NCBI RefSeq assembly: GCF_028583425.1
Contig: NC_072791.1
Coordinates: 198,004,311 to 198,068,310 of the forward strand
Direction: 5' to 3'
Length of the DNA: 64,000 nt
From: Eublepharis macularius
Lineage: Eukaryota > Chordata > Lepidosauria > Squamata > Eublepharidae
Below are positions 31,301 to 44,700 of the stretch, piece after piece. Position 1 is the stretch's first letter. Each line of letters opens with the position of its first letter. The position numbers and the translations under genes were made by a program. The notes beneath the pieces were generated by a model, which was not told where the DNA came from, searched no databases, and was given only the letters and a program-made list of their open reading frames with translations.

Positions 31301-34300
31301 ATGTGGCTTCTTCTAGTGCTGCTCCAGCAACTCAGGAACTTGAGATCACAGGAGAGGAATTGAAATATTTCAATTTAAATATTGAAATTTAATATTCACA
31401 TTCTACTTCAGTTTCAACTTTTGTTCTACATAGAAATAGTAGAAAAAAAGTGTATCTGTCAAGAGTGTTTCCAGTGTACTTTGGCTTCTGAACCCAAATA
31501 CTCGTGGTGGAAGAAAAACATTTGTAATTTACGTTGAACAATACAAATGTAGAATTAAGGGGGGGAAAGGACATTTGGAGTAGGACAGAGAGGAATTGGG
31601 GTTAGTTGGTTGAAAGATCTTGGATGAGAAATATAGGAGATTGGATTGAACAGACATTCCAGCAATGTTGGGCTGGCTAATTGGAGCACTGCTAAATGCC
31701 CTTCTGGGGGGGGGGGAAGGAGGGAGAGGGAATTTTACAAAACTTGGGGGACATTTAGAACTTTGGGGGGCAAATAGATATTTCAGTTTTTAGGAAGCAC
31801 CTTCTCTCGACTTCTTCGCTGGCCGTCAGAAGTCACTGTTAGATTTGTTTCCCAGATCCTAGATCCCCCACCCCCCGCCCCAGGTTCTTTAAAAAGTGGC
31901 ACACTAAATAAGGATCAACTCAACACTGAAGAGTGAGTGGGCTGATAGCTATCAGGTACAATGATCACATTGAATATATGCCTAAGATTTCAGTGTTGTA
32001 TACATATATTGTAAATAAACTTATATAAATAAAGTTGCCTTGTCTGGAGTGCTGTTTTTATGTCCTAAATTTTTATTTGTGGCTTAGAGGACAATATATG
32101 ATGATATCAGGTACTTGGTGGATGGTAGTGGATTAAAGGTTAAGAACCACTGGGCTAGATTGACCTGAAAACAACTTACGGCGAGATGCAGAGAGAGGCA
32201 TATTGAGTGAGGAGAGAGGATGTGGTGTACATTGTGCCATGTTGGAAGGTGTATAATGTATGTAGGGATTTCTGGAAGAACTTTGGTGGTAGAGAGAAAG
32301 AGACCTGCTGTTGCTGGTATAATGGACAGATGTCGCCCTCTGAGAGTGTAATTCCAGCTCTGTAGTAGTACTTTATTGGCAGGACAAGATGAACAAGTGC
32401 TGCCGAATTAAAGAAGTGGAGTCATTTACTGTCATAGTGAAAACATGTGATAGCAGGAGTCATCCTATCTTCTGCCCCCATTTTAGTAAGGATTGATGTG
32501 TGAACTCTGAAGGTATGCCAGTCTGTAAACAGAGCTCTGGAGCATAGTTTGCTTACTCTGCTAGACGCTGACCATTGTTAGCATGAATGCCAGAGGGAGG
32601 AGGCAGAGACAACTGTGGAACTTAGTCATTTTTTATTTTCATGCACTTATGCAGTCTCATAACCAGGTGGGCGAACCTATAATTAAACCATAGCCCCACT
32701 TTACAAGTTGGATGGAGAAAAAAGTAACATAATGCAGTTCCTCTAGTTTATCGAAAATGTTTTCTGATTTACTTAAATTGTCATGACTCATGAGTCTCTG
32801 TCATTGACGGTGTAAATCCAGTAGGATAATTTTTCTTCTAACCATTGATAATGAGGTGGGGAAAGAGGAAGGGACATTCTTTTAATGCAGAGGTGTTGCG
32901 GTGGCAACATTCTATTATGTTTTTAGGGAAACTATGTAGTTTCCTGGTCTGGAGGTAATAATACATTTCAACAAATCTAGTAATTTATCTGATAAGCTGC
33001 AGGATCAGGAAAAAAAGCCACCAGAACTCATCCAATACAGTACTGTGTACCTGAGCTTATCACATTGTAGAAAGAAATCTGCTGAACGTTTATACTGTGG
33101 TGGCTTGGGTTGTATATCAGCATTTGCATCTTGTTTCAGAGGGTGGAAAAACAATCAGGTCTAGTTCTCATAAACAGCAGTTGATTTCTTAAACTTGATT
33201 CTGGACTTTATCACTGCTGTGTTGCCCGTGAAGTCTCACATGACTTAATGCTTATCTCAAAACGACTCCTACATGGACTCTAAACACCCACCCCTCTAAA
33301 TCTAGTGAACTTTCCTGACAAGAGCATGCATCGTAGTGTGTTCGCAGCTGGTTGAAAAGATAAAACTCAAATTTTTCTTCTTTTTTTGGTAATGGAAATT
33401 TGGGGGGGGGGAGGTATCGAAATATTATCTGACACTACTTTACAGCCATAACCTTTGGAGTTCTTTTGCTCCATAATTCTGGACTGGGAATTTGGCTTTA
33501 CCATTCCACACATTTCCCTGTCTTCTCGTGCTGACATATCCCCCCCTCCCCCGTGTCATTTTGTACTCTTCCCACAGTCTGACTGATGGTCCAGCAGGTG
33601 AGTATTAGTTAAGATAACCCTTTATCTGTTTCGGGTATTAAGGTTTCCATCATAGCAAACAACTGCCCTCCTTCCTCCGCCCCAAAGCTTAACAAACTTT
33701 AACAAGCTATGAGCAGGTCAGACATCTTGAAACTTTTGCTCCGGTGTGCATTTCTTGTTGGAAGCTGGAGTAATGTTCTGCTTGGCACTGTCTCCCTTGG
33801 CAATATCCCTAGAGTCTGCATTGTACTCTGTCTCCTGCAATTACCAACTCGTCTTGATTGCTTCCAACATTTCTTCTAAAACATCCTCCTGATTCATCTG
33901 CCAGTCCTTCGAGTTGTTTTCAGTACAGCTGTCAGAGATAAGATTCACAACTGTTAGTATACGTTCTCTTGTCAAGCTGAATTGTAGAGGCTTTGTATTG
34001 CCCGTGCTATTCCCCCCACTCCCTTTCAACTTTAAGTTGAGAATTGTTTTGATAATCCTAGCCCTTGACACTGATAATTTTATTTGTTGTATAAATTGGA
34101 GACTAAGAGATGTTAAGGTGGTTACTTGTTGCAAATCATCTTTGGTTTGGAAAAAGAAACACTTCCTTATGATTGACACCCCAGTTTTAGTAAAATGTTG
34201 GGAGATGTTTCCCAGTAGACGGATGGATGTAGACAGTTTATTAATCCATGTTTGCAGTTTATACACAGAATTTTAACTTTGCTTTTATTAAACGGGATGC

Positions 34301-37300
34301 TGTACTTTAAAAAAAGTGGAAATCAGCTTACAATTACTAGGGTAATTGTACAGATTACTTAGCATTTGATACTTTTATGAGTATTTTATGTGCCATCCAG
34401 TTGCTTCTGACTTATAGTGAACCTCTGAACTAGTGGAGAGTGTTGTCTGATTTATGGCAACCCCTGGTGGAGTTTTCATGGCAAGAGACTAAGAGGTGGT
34501 TTGCCATTGCCTGCCTCTGCAACCCTGGTCTTCGTTGGAGGTCTCCCATCCAATTACTAACCAAGACCGACCCCTGCTTAGCTTCTGAGATCTGACAAGA
34601 TCAGGCTTACCTGGGATATCAAGGTCAAAGTGACCATATGAATTAGCAACCTTCAAATGTCCTGTCATTAACAGCGTTGCTCAGGAACTGGAAACTGAAG
34701 GCTATGACTTCCTTTATTAAGTCAATCCACTGCATGTTGGGTCTTCCTCTTTTCCTATTGCCTTCCACTTTTCCTAGCATTACTGTCTTTTCCAGCTAGT
34801 CTAGCCTTCTCATGATGTAACCAACTTATGAGAGCCTCAGTTTTGTCATTTTAGCTTCAGGAATTATCTTATCTAGAACCCACTTATTTGTCTTTTGGGT
34901 GGTCCCTGGTATCTGTAAAACTCTTCTTCAACACCATTTTGAATGAATCAGTTTTCTTCCTGTCAGCTTTCTTCATTGTCCTTTCACAACTATAGATTAT
35001 ATGGAGGAATACCACAGTATCAATTATCTTGATTTTGGTTGTTGTGGGTTTTCCGGGCTGTATTGCCGTGGTCTTGGCATTGTTGTTCCTGACGTTTCGC
35101 CAGCAGCTGTGGCTGGCATCTTCAGAGGTGTAGCACCAAAAGATAGAGATCTCTCAGTGTCACAGTGTGGAAAAGATGTGGCAGGTCATTTATAGCCTGA
35201 ACATAGCCTAACTCAAACAGGGCACAGTATCTTATTCCAGGACACCAAAATACTGGACAACACTTCCAACTACTTTGTCAGACTGCACAGGGAAGCCATT
35301 GAAATTCACAAGCATAAGCAAAACTTCAACAGGAAAGAAGAAACCTTAAGAATGAACAGAGCATGGTTTCCAGTTCTGAAAAACACCAGGCTAACAAAAC
35401 ACTCTACACCCGACAATAGCCCTGCAGAGAAGATTAGCACATCAAGCACCAATCCATATGCAAAAGAACCTCCTCAGGATACAGTGAAGCCTCCGTCCAT
35501 TAGCATTCCACACCCTGGGAAACTCTTACAGGATGACTCAGCTCAACCCCACCCCTCCTGAGTAGATGCAAATGACCTGCCAACACCTTTTCCACACTGT
35601 GACACTGAGAGATCTCTGTCTTTTGGTGTTACACCTCTGAAGATGCCAGCCACAGCTGCTGGCGAAACGTCAAGAACTACAATGCCAAGACCACGGCAAT
35701 ACAGCCCGGAAAACCCACAACAACCATTGTTCTCCGGCCGTGAAAGCCTTCGACAATATCTTGATTTTGGTTCCCAGCAACCCTTGTCCTTAAAGATCTT
35801 TTCTAGTTCCTTCCTGGCTTCCCTCTCTGATTTCTTGGTTACAATCTCCTGTTTGGTTGACGATTGAACCAAGGTTTAGAAAATCTTTAGCAATTTCAAT
35901 TTCTTCATTGTCAACCTTAAAATTGTGTAATTTTTTGGTAGTCATTACTTTTGTCTTCTTGATGTTCAGCTGTAGTCTTGCTTTGGCACTTTCTTTTATA
36001 CTTTTGTATATTTAAATTTTTGTCCTTTCACTGTATTTTCCTGTATTTGTCCTGTATTTTAATCTTTAATATGCATCTCTGAAAATATCTATTACATTTT
36101 GAATACATGAATAGCAAATTGTGTAGCATATGGAAGCGCTTGATTCATAGCTATGCAAAGGCAGTTCTTTAAGGAAAACATCGAGCTCCTCTAGTTCACA
36201 AGAGCAGTAAGGAAATACATCTGCTCTCATACTTGGCAAGAGAGTTTGGTAGGAGAAGGCCATATGAAAATCTGCAGTGCAATCAAGGTACTTCTTGACA
36301 GTGAACCTTTAGGAACGTGTTGCTGTCAAGACAACGGAAGAACAAAAGGCACAGGTTAGTTCAATAGTTTATTTAAGAAAGAGGTGCTTGGATGCATTTT
36401 GAGCAGAGCTTTTCACTTGGGACAGAGTTAAGAGAATCTTTTGCATGTCATAATTGAAGAAGTATTGTATACCAAGTCTTTGAGTGATGCTTTATTGGGA
36501 GGGGTTTGGTTTGCTTATTTGAGTATGTCTGTCCTACTTTTCTTCCTATTAGAAACTCAAAGCAGCTTGCAGGGAGCACAAAAATACAATTTAGACAGAC
36601 TTAAGCAAAGTCTGGTCTGCAGAAGCCTAGAAATAACTTTCTCCTACAGAAGCGTGCGTAGGAATATAGACCCAACTTCTGGTCTTTTAATATATAGGCA
36701 GTGGGCATGTGTATGTGAGGTTTTCCAGCTGTTCTCTACAATTGGGATTTCCATTGTGTGTGAGCGAAGCATTCACTGCTTGTATAGTTTTCAGTGGTCA
36801 GATAGCAAAGTTGTTAAAGGTGCTGATACCTGACTGCATATTGAAGGGTAGTTTATTTTTATCATGACTTCTGTGATAGAGTGTGTGAACAACCTTTTCT
36901 TAATTGTGGAGTACGGAGGTGAAATTGTATTGAGGACGTAATATTATACAAGGGAAGTATGAATATCTACATTTTGTAGCTATGTATGTCAGGATGACGG
37001 TCAGGTTTCTCAAAGGATTTAAAAAACTATCACACTTTTATCCTGTCCTTCTGTCAAGGAAATCAGACTGGTGTACATGTTCTTCCCTCCTTCATATATC
37101 CTCACAACAATGCCGTAAGGTAGTTTGGGCAGAGAGCGAGTGACCCAAAGTGAGCTTCATGGTAAAGCTGGGATTAGTACCTTGAGTCTTCCTAGTCCCG
37201 CATTCTAATCACTGCTGTGCCCTGCCCCTCTAAAATAAAGTGTTAACTAAAATCATTTAAAGATCTGCTGACTGGTGAGAATGCCCTCGGATAGAAACTT

Positions 37301-40300
37301 TCTGGAAAGAAGTCTTGGATTACATAAAAGAAATAACAGGCTACAAAATCCCTTTTGATCCCGAAATTTTATTTTTAAATCAATGGAATACAATCGAAAT
37401 CCCTCAAATCAGAAGAGAATTGATCAATAACCTTTTAATTGCTGCCAGAAGCATGATAGCATTAAATTGGAAAACAAACAAAAATACCTTCGATAGACGG
37501 TTGGAGAAAGTCTGGGACCATTACATACAAGAAAAAATATATGATAGAAAATATCAAATAGAACATTACCTGAAAGAAACTAATTTTATAGCAAAATGGT
37601 TCCCATTCTTTGAATTTATAACGGAAACAAACCAGCAACCCCCTAAACATTTATTTTTTATCACACAAGATTGAAGAAACAAAACAAGTTTGTAATAAAA
37701 AAATAGTCGTTTTTTATTAGCAGATAGGTTTATTGTATAAATAAGTTCTAAAGATTTTGTATACAATTATATACATAATTGCATATACATTATTATATAT
37801 TTATAGATATCTCTTGACTATGTATAATGATTTTGAATCAATAATAAAGATTTTTTTTCAAAAGATCTGCTGACAGGGTGGTGACAAATTTCCAAATAAA
37901 GTTCTATCGAAGTTCAAATAATGGTAGTGAATAGATTTTACATGGTCGATAATGCAAACAGAGGAAAGAGAACAGGATGAAATCAACTCTGCAAATTCAT
38001 AATCTTCTGTTTTGACTTGTTTCAACAGTTCTTTTAATTGTCTTCAAATCCAAAGTTTGTGAGTGACACATCTTTGTGATATCTTTGTGATATCCTTGGC
38101 TTAATCCTTTTAGGGATACAGCAGTTTTCATCATACAATAAGTCAGTGTAAATTAAACAAGTTTGAATTGTGGGAGTATCATCTCTCCCAGTAGCTTTCT
38201 GTATGATATAGGTGAGGAGGAGTTGCTAGTTGAAATGGGAAAGTCTTCAAGATTTTTCTCAGAATAAGTTTGAAGTCTGCTAAACCCACGTGTAGTGTGA
38301 CGCATAGAAAAAAATTAGCAGTTTTCTGTTTTATTCATTAGGTATCTGGCAATGTTTAATGGTGTACAACTTGGTTTACAGGTTTTGCAAAAGACATCGG
38401 ATAAAATCAAGCTCAGAAGTTCCATCTGTTCCCAAAGACCTGCTGATAATGTCAGAACTAGTTCTTCCACAATTCATTTTCTGTCTTATTCAGTACTTAA
38501 GGGAAGGCTATAATGAACCAGGTATGGATTATACCACTTGGGAGATGGGCTGGTGTGGGTAGAGAGTTAAGACTCAGGAGAGAGATCCCTGTTTTGAGTG
38601 TAGCACAAGTAGTAGGTTTTATTAGGGTCTCACCAGTCTATTTTGCCTTCAAAGTAAATGTATTTTCAAACAATCAGTGAGTGACAAGTGGCTGTGTCAA
38701 CACAGTGTAATATGAGTATAGTGAGGAGCATTACATGTGAAGTTGATATAGCATGATTCTGCAGAGGCATTTTTTTTGCTTGTGTAAGCAATGCTATATG
38801 TTTTGCAGAAAGAGTAGGATAATTAGGACAAGGAGAGCCGTGGCATAGAAATGTAAACATACCAGGTTGGTTCCAAAGGTACTGTACCCCTGGTGTAACA
38901 GCACTTTAAAACAGCACTTCTGTTGCCAGTAGGAAGTGAACAATTTCTGCCAATTCCGTTCTTCCATTTTGCCTCCCGTACTGATTGTGAGGCTCCCTTG
39001 AGCCCCAGTAGCAGAATTTTGGGAATTGTTGTGGGGGGGGGGGCATGTAGGAGAAAGTCCTCTGAGGTTTGTTTACTTGTCACCAATGATGACAACGCTG
39101 GGTTGACTGTAAGAGCAAAGGAAAAGTCAAGTGCTTGGATAAAAAAGTTTATCATAGTGATTTCTCCTTTCATTTCCCAAAGAATGATGACTGCTTAGAT
39201 GTTATACACAGCAACAGTCATATGGTCTATAGATTTAGTTGTAGCAAAAGGATAAATGGGATTGTATCAACTCAGCATGTGTTCTTGGTGCAAGGCGCAT
39301 CCCACTGGGGAAGGAGCCTCTTGCATCAGTAGGATGTGGTTTGCATTTCCTGAATGTCGTCATGGCCCTTAGCTGAGCAGAGTGGTAGGGGACAGCTGCT
39401 TAGCAACAGAACAGCTGATGAAAAGTTTTATAAAGCCATTGGAATGGATTTGACCAGTCTTCTCTCAATCCACACTTTCCTCCCCAGTTCTAGATCTGCC
39501 ATCAGAAAAAGACCTTCAGAAAGTCCTTCAGATATTGGAACCGCACATTTCATTTCTGGAAGATCTGACAAAAATGGGAGGCGCAATGCGTTCAGTCCTG
39601 ACTCAGGTTTTGACAAATCAGCAGTTCTACAAAGATCTTAGCTCTGGTGAGTTGGTGTTTTTATTCTGACTTGACTTCTCCGTGGCTAACTGTGCATTTT
39701 GTACTCTTGCTGCCTGCTGCAGGAGGCCCTCCCACCTACCCCCTGGCTTTTGCGATCTTTGAAAGGTCAGAAAAGAGCACTAGAAGAATATATTGCAAGT
39801 GCTTTCTTTCCTGGCCCTCTACCAGCTCATATGGGTCATGCATCCCATATAGCAGACTTAGAAGCCAGTGTCTTGAGAAGTGGGATATAAATCCTTTAAA
39901 TAAATCAGTGTAACACTGCACTGTATTTTGGAATCATCAATGAAGTGAGGCTGTTTTACTTCCATTCTTAGTTTAGAGTCTTAGGGCAAGCAGTAGGTTA
40001 ATATTGCTGTGAAGGAATCAGGTATGTAAATAGAAGGGAAGAGAGGTAGATACAATCGCCTCTCTTCCTCTGTGCATGGCAGTTGTTACTCCAGTGTGTG
40101 CAGGACTGTCGAGAGCCACCAGAGGGTTCCAGACAAAGATTCCCCCTTGGGTTTTCTTAGCACTGCATTTGGTCCCCCTTCACGTTTAGAAGAGCCTACA
40201 CAAGATGCTTGAGACCAGGTGTTAGGATGTACACTAAAAAATATATATGATATTTTCAGATTTGGCTATCCAGGGTACCACGTATATTTGGAATTCCCAA

Positions 40301-41683
40301 TATTTGGGTCCAAAAATACCAATTTGAATTCAGATTTTATTCAGAATTCTGAATATATTTGGATCCATTATTTCCTAACAGGAAATTTTCCAGGAGTCTG
40401 GAGGAGCCATTTTCCAAGCAAACTATACCAAAAATGTAAGGAAACTAGTTCTCTGTGTCCACTAAAGACTCCCCAGGTTATAAGTGAATTGGACCCAAAG
40501 GTCCAGTTCTACATGACCCTGAACAAGCTGCCCGCAGCTATTCTCTGTTGTTTTCTATGGGAGAATATCCAAGGCTTTCTTCAGGGCACAGGAAGCCTTA
40601 GCGAAACACACAACAGCAACCATGGACCCAAATCCTCCGAATCCAAACAGAACCAACAAAAGCCAACACAGCCAATGGCAAACCAGTGAATCCCAGCAGA
40701 ACCAACACCAGACCAGAGAATCAAAGCAGAACCAAACTGAAACACAGGATACTGTTACAGGCTGAACAGAAACAGAGTCACCCACAGAGGCTGGGCAGAA
40801 TGGCGGGCCAATACAATGTCAAACTAGAGAATCCGAGCATCTAACCTGACAAACTAGTAGTACAAAGACAGCCAGCCAGACCTGGCAATGGCACATGGCA
40901 AAGAAGTGATACAGATACATACACGGTAATGCTGCCTCCCTTCCTTCTCCTGTTGCGTGCATAAGGCGGAAAACAAGCTTCTGCATTATATAATTCCTAG
41001 ATATTTCCAAATATATCCAGATTGTTCAGAAATGTGACTACTGATTTATCCAAAATAAGCTGGATATAGCCTATATACCTGAATAATATTGAAAAGGTAT
41101 TTTGGGGTATATTTTTAAACAGAATATTCTGAATTTCAGAACTGTACCAGCTGTGCTGCTACTATTCTCCATTCACACTGTACTCAGAATTCTGGGCCTC
41201 CAGAATTTTGTACCCTTACACTTCTCTCTTGGTGGGCTCTTGATGTTCCAGAGGTCAGATTTGCCGTCCTCTAGTGGAGTGGTGCAGGAAGAGAATTCTC
41301 AGTTTCTAAAGTAGTGAGAGAGAAAATGAATGAAAGTTTTGCTTAGAGGGAAACTAAAAAGGATGAAGAATCACAAAATGGTACAAGCATGGGGCCCCGG
41401 CAGTAGTTGTATTGTTTATTGCCCAAGAAACTCAGCCACACTTCCACTCTGGATCCATAGTTGTGGGTATGCTGTTTTCCTCTTAACAAAACACTACAGC
41501 TTGAACTCTCGAGGAAAATGTTATATCTGTGCATCAGAAATTCTGCTTGAGGTGAGCTGTCTGTTGAGTAACAGTGTATTTCTTCTATTTTATTGTTTAT
41601 TATACCGGGGCTACTTTTGGGGCTGCCAAATTCTACTTCACATTATAAGATTGGAGGATTTTAATCTCTTTCGTGAACCTATA

Positions 41684-41714
<31 letters not shown>

Positions 41715-44700
41715 TGACATTTATTCTAAGAAGTCTGTATAATACATAGGATTTTAGACAAAATAATATAGACATGGTTAAAAACTTAAAAGAAAGTATC
41801 CATGCTTAAAATAGCTTTGATTAAAATTTTAAAAAATAACAGTAGACTATCTTCATGCTTGACCTAACACTGAATAAATAGCAGTAACTTGAATTTCTAG
41901 AGTAGCCAAAATATATTTGGCAACAGCCAAAGAAATACAATTTTCATTTCTGGACAAGAGAGTACGTAAATGGTAATCATCAGAATGATTGGAGAATGTA
42001 AATACTTACTAACAACAAAAAGTCTTGAGGGAATGAACCCAATTGGAGTGGAGAGCAAATTCAGTTGGCATCTGATATGGGGTAGCTCCAGTCTAGTTGT
42101 TCAAATTATTTTTTTCTTAATTAAAGTAAAAGCTGTATTAAGCCCTAACTCAGACAAATCTGAAGCAGAAAAACCTAATTCTGCTGACTCCAAGATCTTA
42201 CAAAGGAATCAGAACACAGCCAGAGTAGAAGCGGAGAGAGGAATTCAGAAAGATGTGAGACCAGTCTAAACTTTATCGCAGCAAACCAAGTGAGGGTGGC
42301 AGGCTGTTTCATGCCAGCTTCTAGAATCAGGACAGGAGGACTTGATGCCACATATCTAGGAGTTCCAAACAATGTGCGGAGGAAGGATGATTGGATGACT
42401 TCTGTATTGGAATCAAAAGCCTAGATTTAAATAGGGATCCTGTATAGGAGTTGGACTATGATTTTTGCCCAAAACACCTGTAAAGTTGCTGGAATATGTT
42501 GCCCACTGCTAGAAAAGAAAAATCGGTGGGTAGCTGCCATATTGGTTCCAATGCTTGCCAGAGTGCAGCGAGAATGGAGAATCCATGAAAGGGAGGCAGG
42601 AAATAATAAACTTAAATAGTTGAACTAATAGCCTTGCTCAAGATTGTATTTGTATTTATTTATTTTTTTTAGAACATTTGTACATGCCTTTCCACTCCAT
42701 TTGGGTCCTTAAGGCAGCAAACAGTTTAAAGAATAAAAGCTTTAAAAAACATAACATTACATATTTTAAAAACCCAACAAAATTTGAGAGGCCTAGTTCA
42801 GTCTCATTTAGGCACCAGGTTCAAATCTTTTTAAGTTCTAAGGCTTTTAAGACTTGATTAATGCCTTGCTCTTTTACTGATATTATAACTTTATCTGGTG
42901 TTGTTGATTGTTTTTCTTTTTTTGTTTTGTTTTTCAACAGTGTGTTAGCAGTTTTTAATTTTGATTTTTATTAGGAGTTGTTTTGTGGACTTTTAAGCAC
43001 AAAAGTGACAAAGGCATATTTGTTTATTTTACTTATGGGGGTATTTATTTAGGGTGTTGATATAAGCCTCCTTTCTTCCAACAATGTGGATAACAGCAGG
43101 AAATACCATACAAAAATAATCCTCTTTTAAAATGGTTAAGTTACATTAAGTCACACCATTCTAAGCCCAGTGACTTCAGTGGATTATGAAAGGTGTAACT
43201 TTTCTTAGGATTGCACTTTAAAATGGCTAATTTTTTTAAAGCCAGAATTGGCATCTATAGCCTTCAAGCTGCCTCCTAAACACCTCTGTCTTACATCCTT
43301 GCTGTAAAAATTCCAGTGGCAGGTGCCTGCATCTTCCAGGGGGATGTTTTACAGTAGTGGAGCAGCTGCAGAAAGGTTCCGGGCTGTAGTAGGTTGTATC
43401 CTCAAGAACAAGGGGACTGCTAGGAGATCTTGAGGAGTGAGGTTGCCACGCAGGGCCATTTTAGGAGATATGGTCTAAGTATGTGGGCCCTAGGTCATGA
43501 AGGACTTTAGAGTTAAGTACCAGCACCTTAAATTGGACCCATAAATAAATAGGCAACCAGTGAAATTAAAACATTTAATTAAATGTTCATCTTTTGAAAA
43601 TGTATTTTAAGGTGGTGGAGAAAATGCCTGTGCAAAGAAAAGCCATGAAAAGTACCTTGTAGCGTTGAAAGGTTCCGGTCTGACATTTCCTGAAGATAAA
43701 GTTGTGTGTGGAGTGCAGGAGCAAGCGGCTGGAGCCAGCACTTCAGCACTTCAAGGTTGGTGTGGGTTTTTTAAAAAATGAAAAATGTTCTTAAAATTAA
43801 GGCTTGAAGCATTTTGGAGTGTTATTTCACTTGACAGATTTAAAAACATAACCTGTTCTGAGGTGGAACGTAGGATGTTCTTGAAATCGTCCAAGTCCGA
43901 GGGACAAAATGTGAAGCAGAGCCTTGATTTAGTTTCCAAAATTGAGGGCGAGGCCCCAAACCTAATCTAAATTATTCCATAATGGAATTTGAACTTCTAC
44001 AGTAAAGCCACCCTCCCCAGTGTCTGTTTATTAGGAAATGTAAAATTTTGAAAGACCACATCATTGCTGTGGTTCAGTGACACTTCCACAGCAAAATTCC
44101 TCTGTGCGTTGTTCTGCGCATCCTGCCATATCACAGGCAGTGTTCCCTCAAGAATATGGCATTTTCCCGCGAGCCTCTCTTTCAGATGCTGTCAGATCTA
44201 ATGCAGCCCTTGCTTTAATGCTTAATGACTCTCAAATTATGCATTTGTCCAGTGATGTGTGAATTTATAAAGGATATTTTAATTTTTAATTTCACAAGGT
44301 TGTGCAGGTGCTACACCCGCTTCAGGGCAAGGTGACTCTTCAGATGAGGTGAGATTTCTTAAGAAATAAAATCAAATGTTCATCATATGTGAAATGAATT
44401 AAATTCCCCCAAGCCTCATCTTTTGTCAAGTTTTGCTAAGAAGTAAAAATGTTTGCTTCGAGGATGTAATTCATTATGTGGGAAATAGGTATTTGCAGGC
44501 TCAGTCCCTCTCAGCTTTCTCCCATGAGGAGATTGGTGGCTGGCTTCTACTGTTTTTGTGGAACTAATTTTAGCAGCGCTGGGAACGACATGGTAGATAG
44601 GAACTTCTGGTAATGCATGCACTCATCATTACCCTATCGGTCTTGCTTGCTCTGAGCAGGTTTTAACTCAAGTTTAGCAGGAGTGAAGTTTTTTTCACCC

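Larger units (their letters stand above)
34381..36000 (-). mobile_element. BovB (RTE) LINE with two nested insertions
   Basis: The same element as 1318-2290, minus strand. The end is gtgccatccagttgcttctg at 34390, with matching blocks tgggtcttcctcttttcc, gaatcagttttcttcctgtc and cttgatgttcagctgtag on both sides of the insertions. It is split by a 5S-headed SINE (34430-34620) and by a Penelope-like element (35041-35756). Confidence 0.8.

Noticed and set aside
40219..40689. 156-codon plus frame as a gene
   Set aside because: Lies wholly within the word-rich unassigned repeat region; composition follows the local C/A-rich near-tandem and there are no splice or promoter signals.
41684..41716. 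Repeated MYVCMYVCM peptide
   Set aside because: Translation of an (ATGT)n microsatellite.
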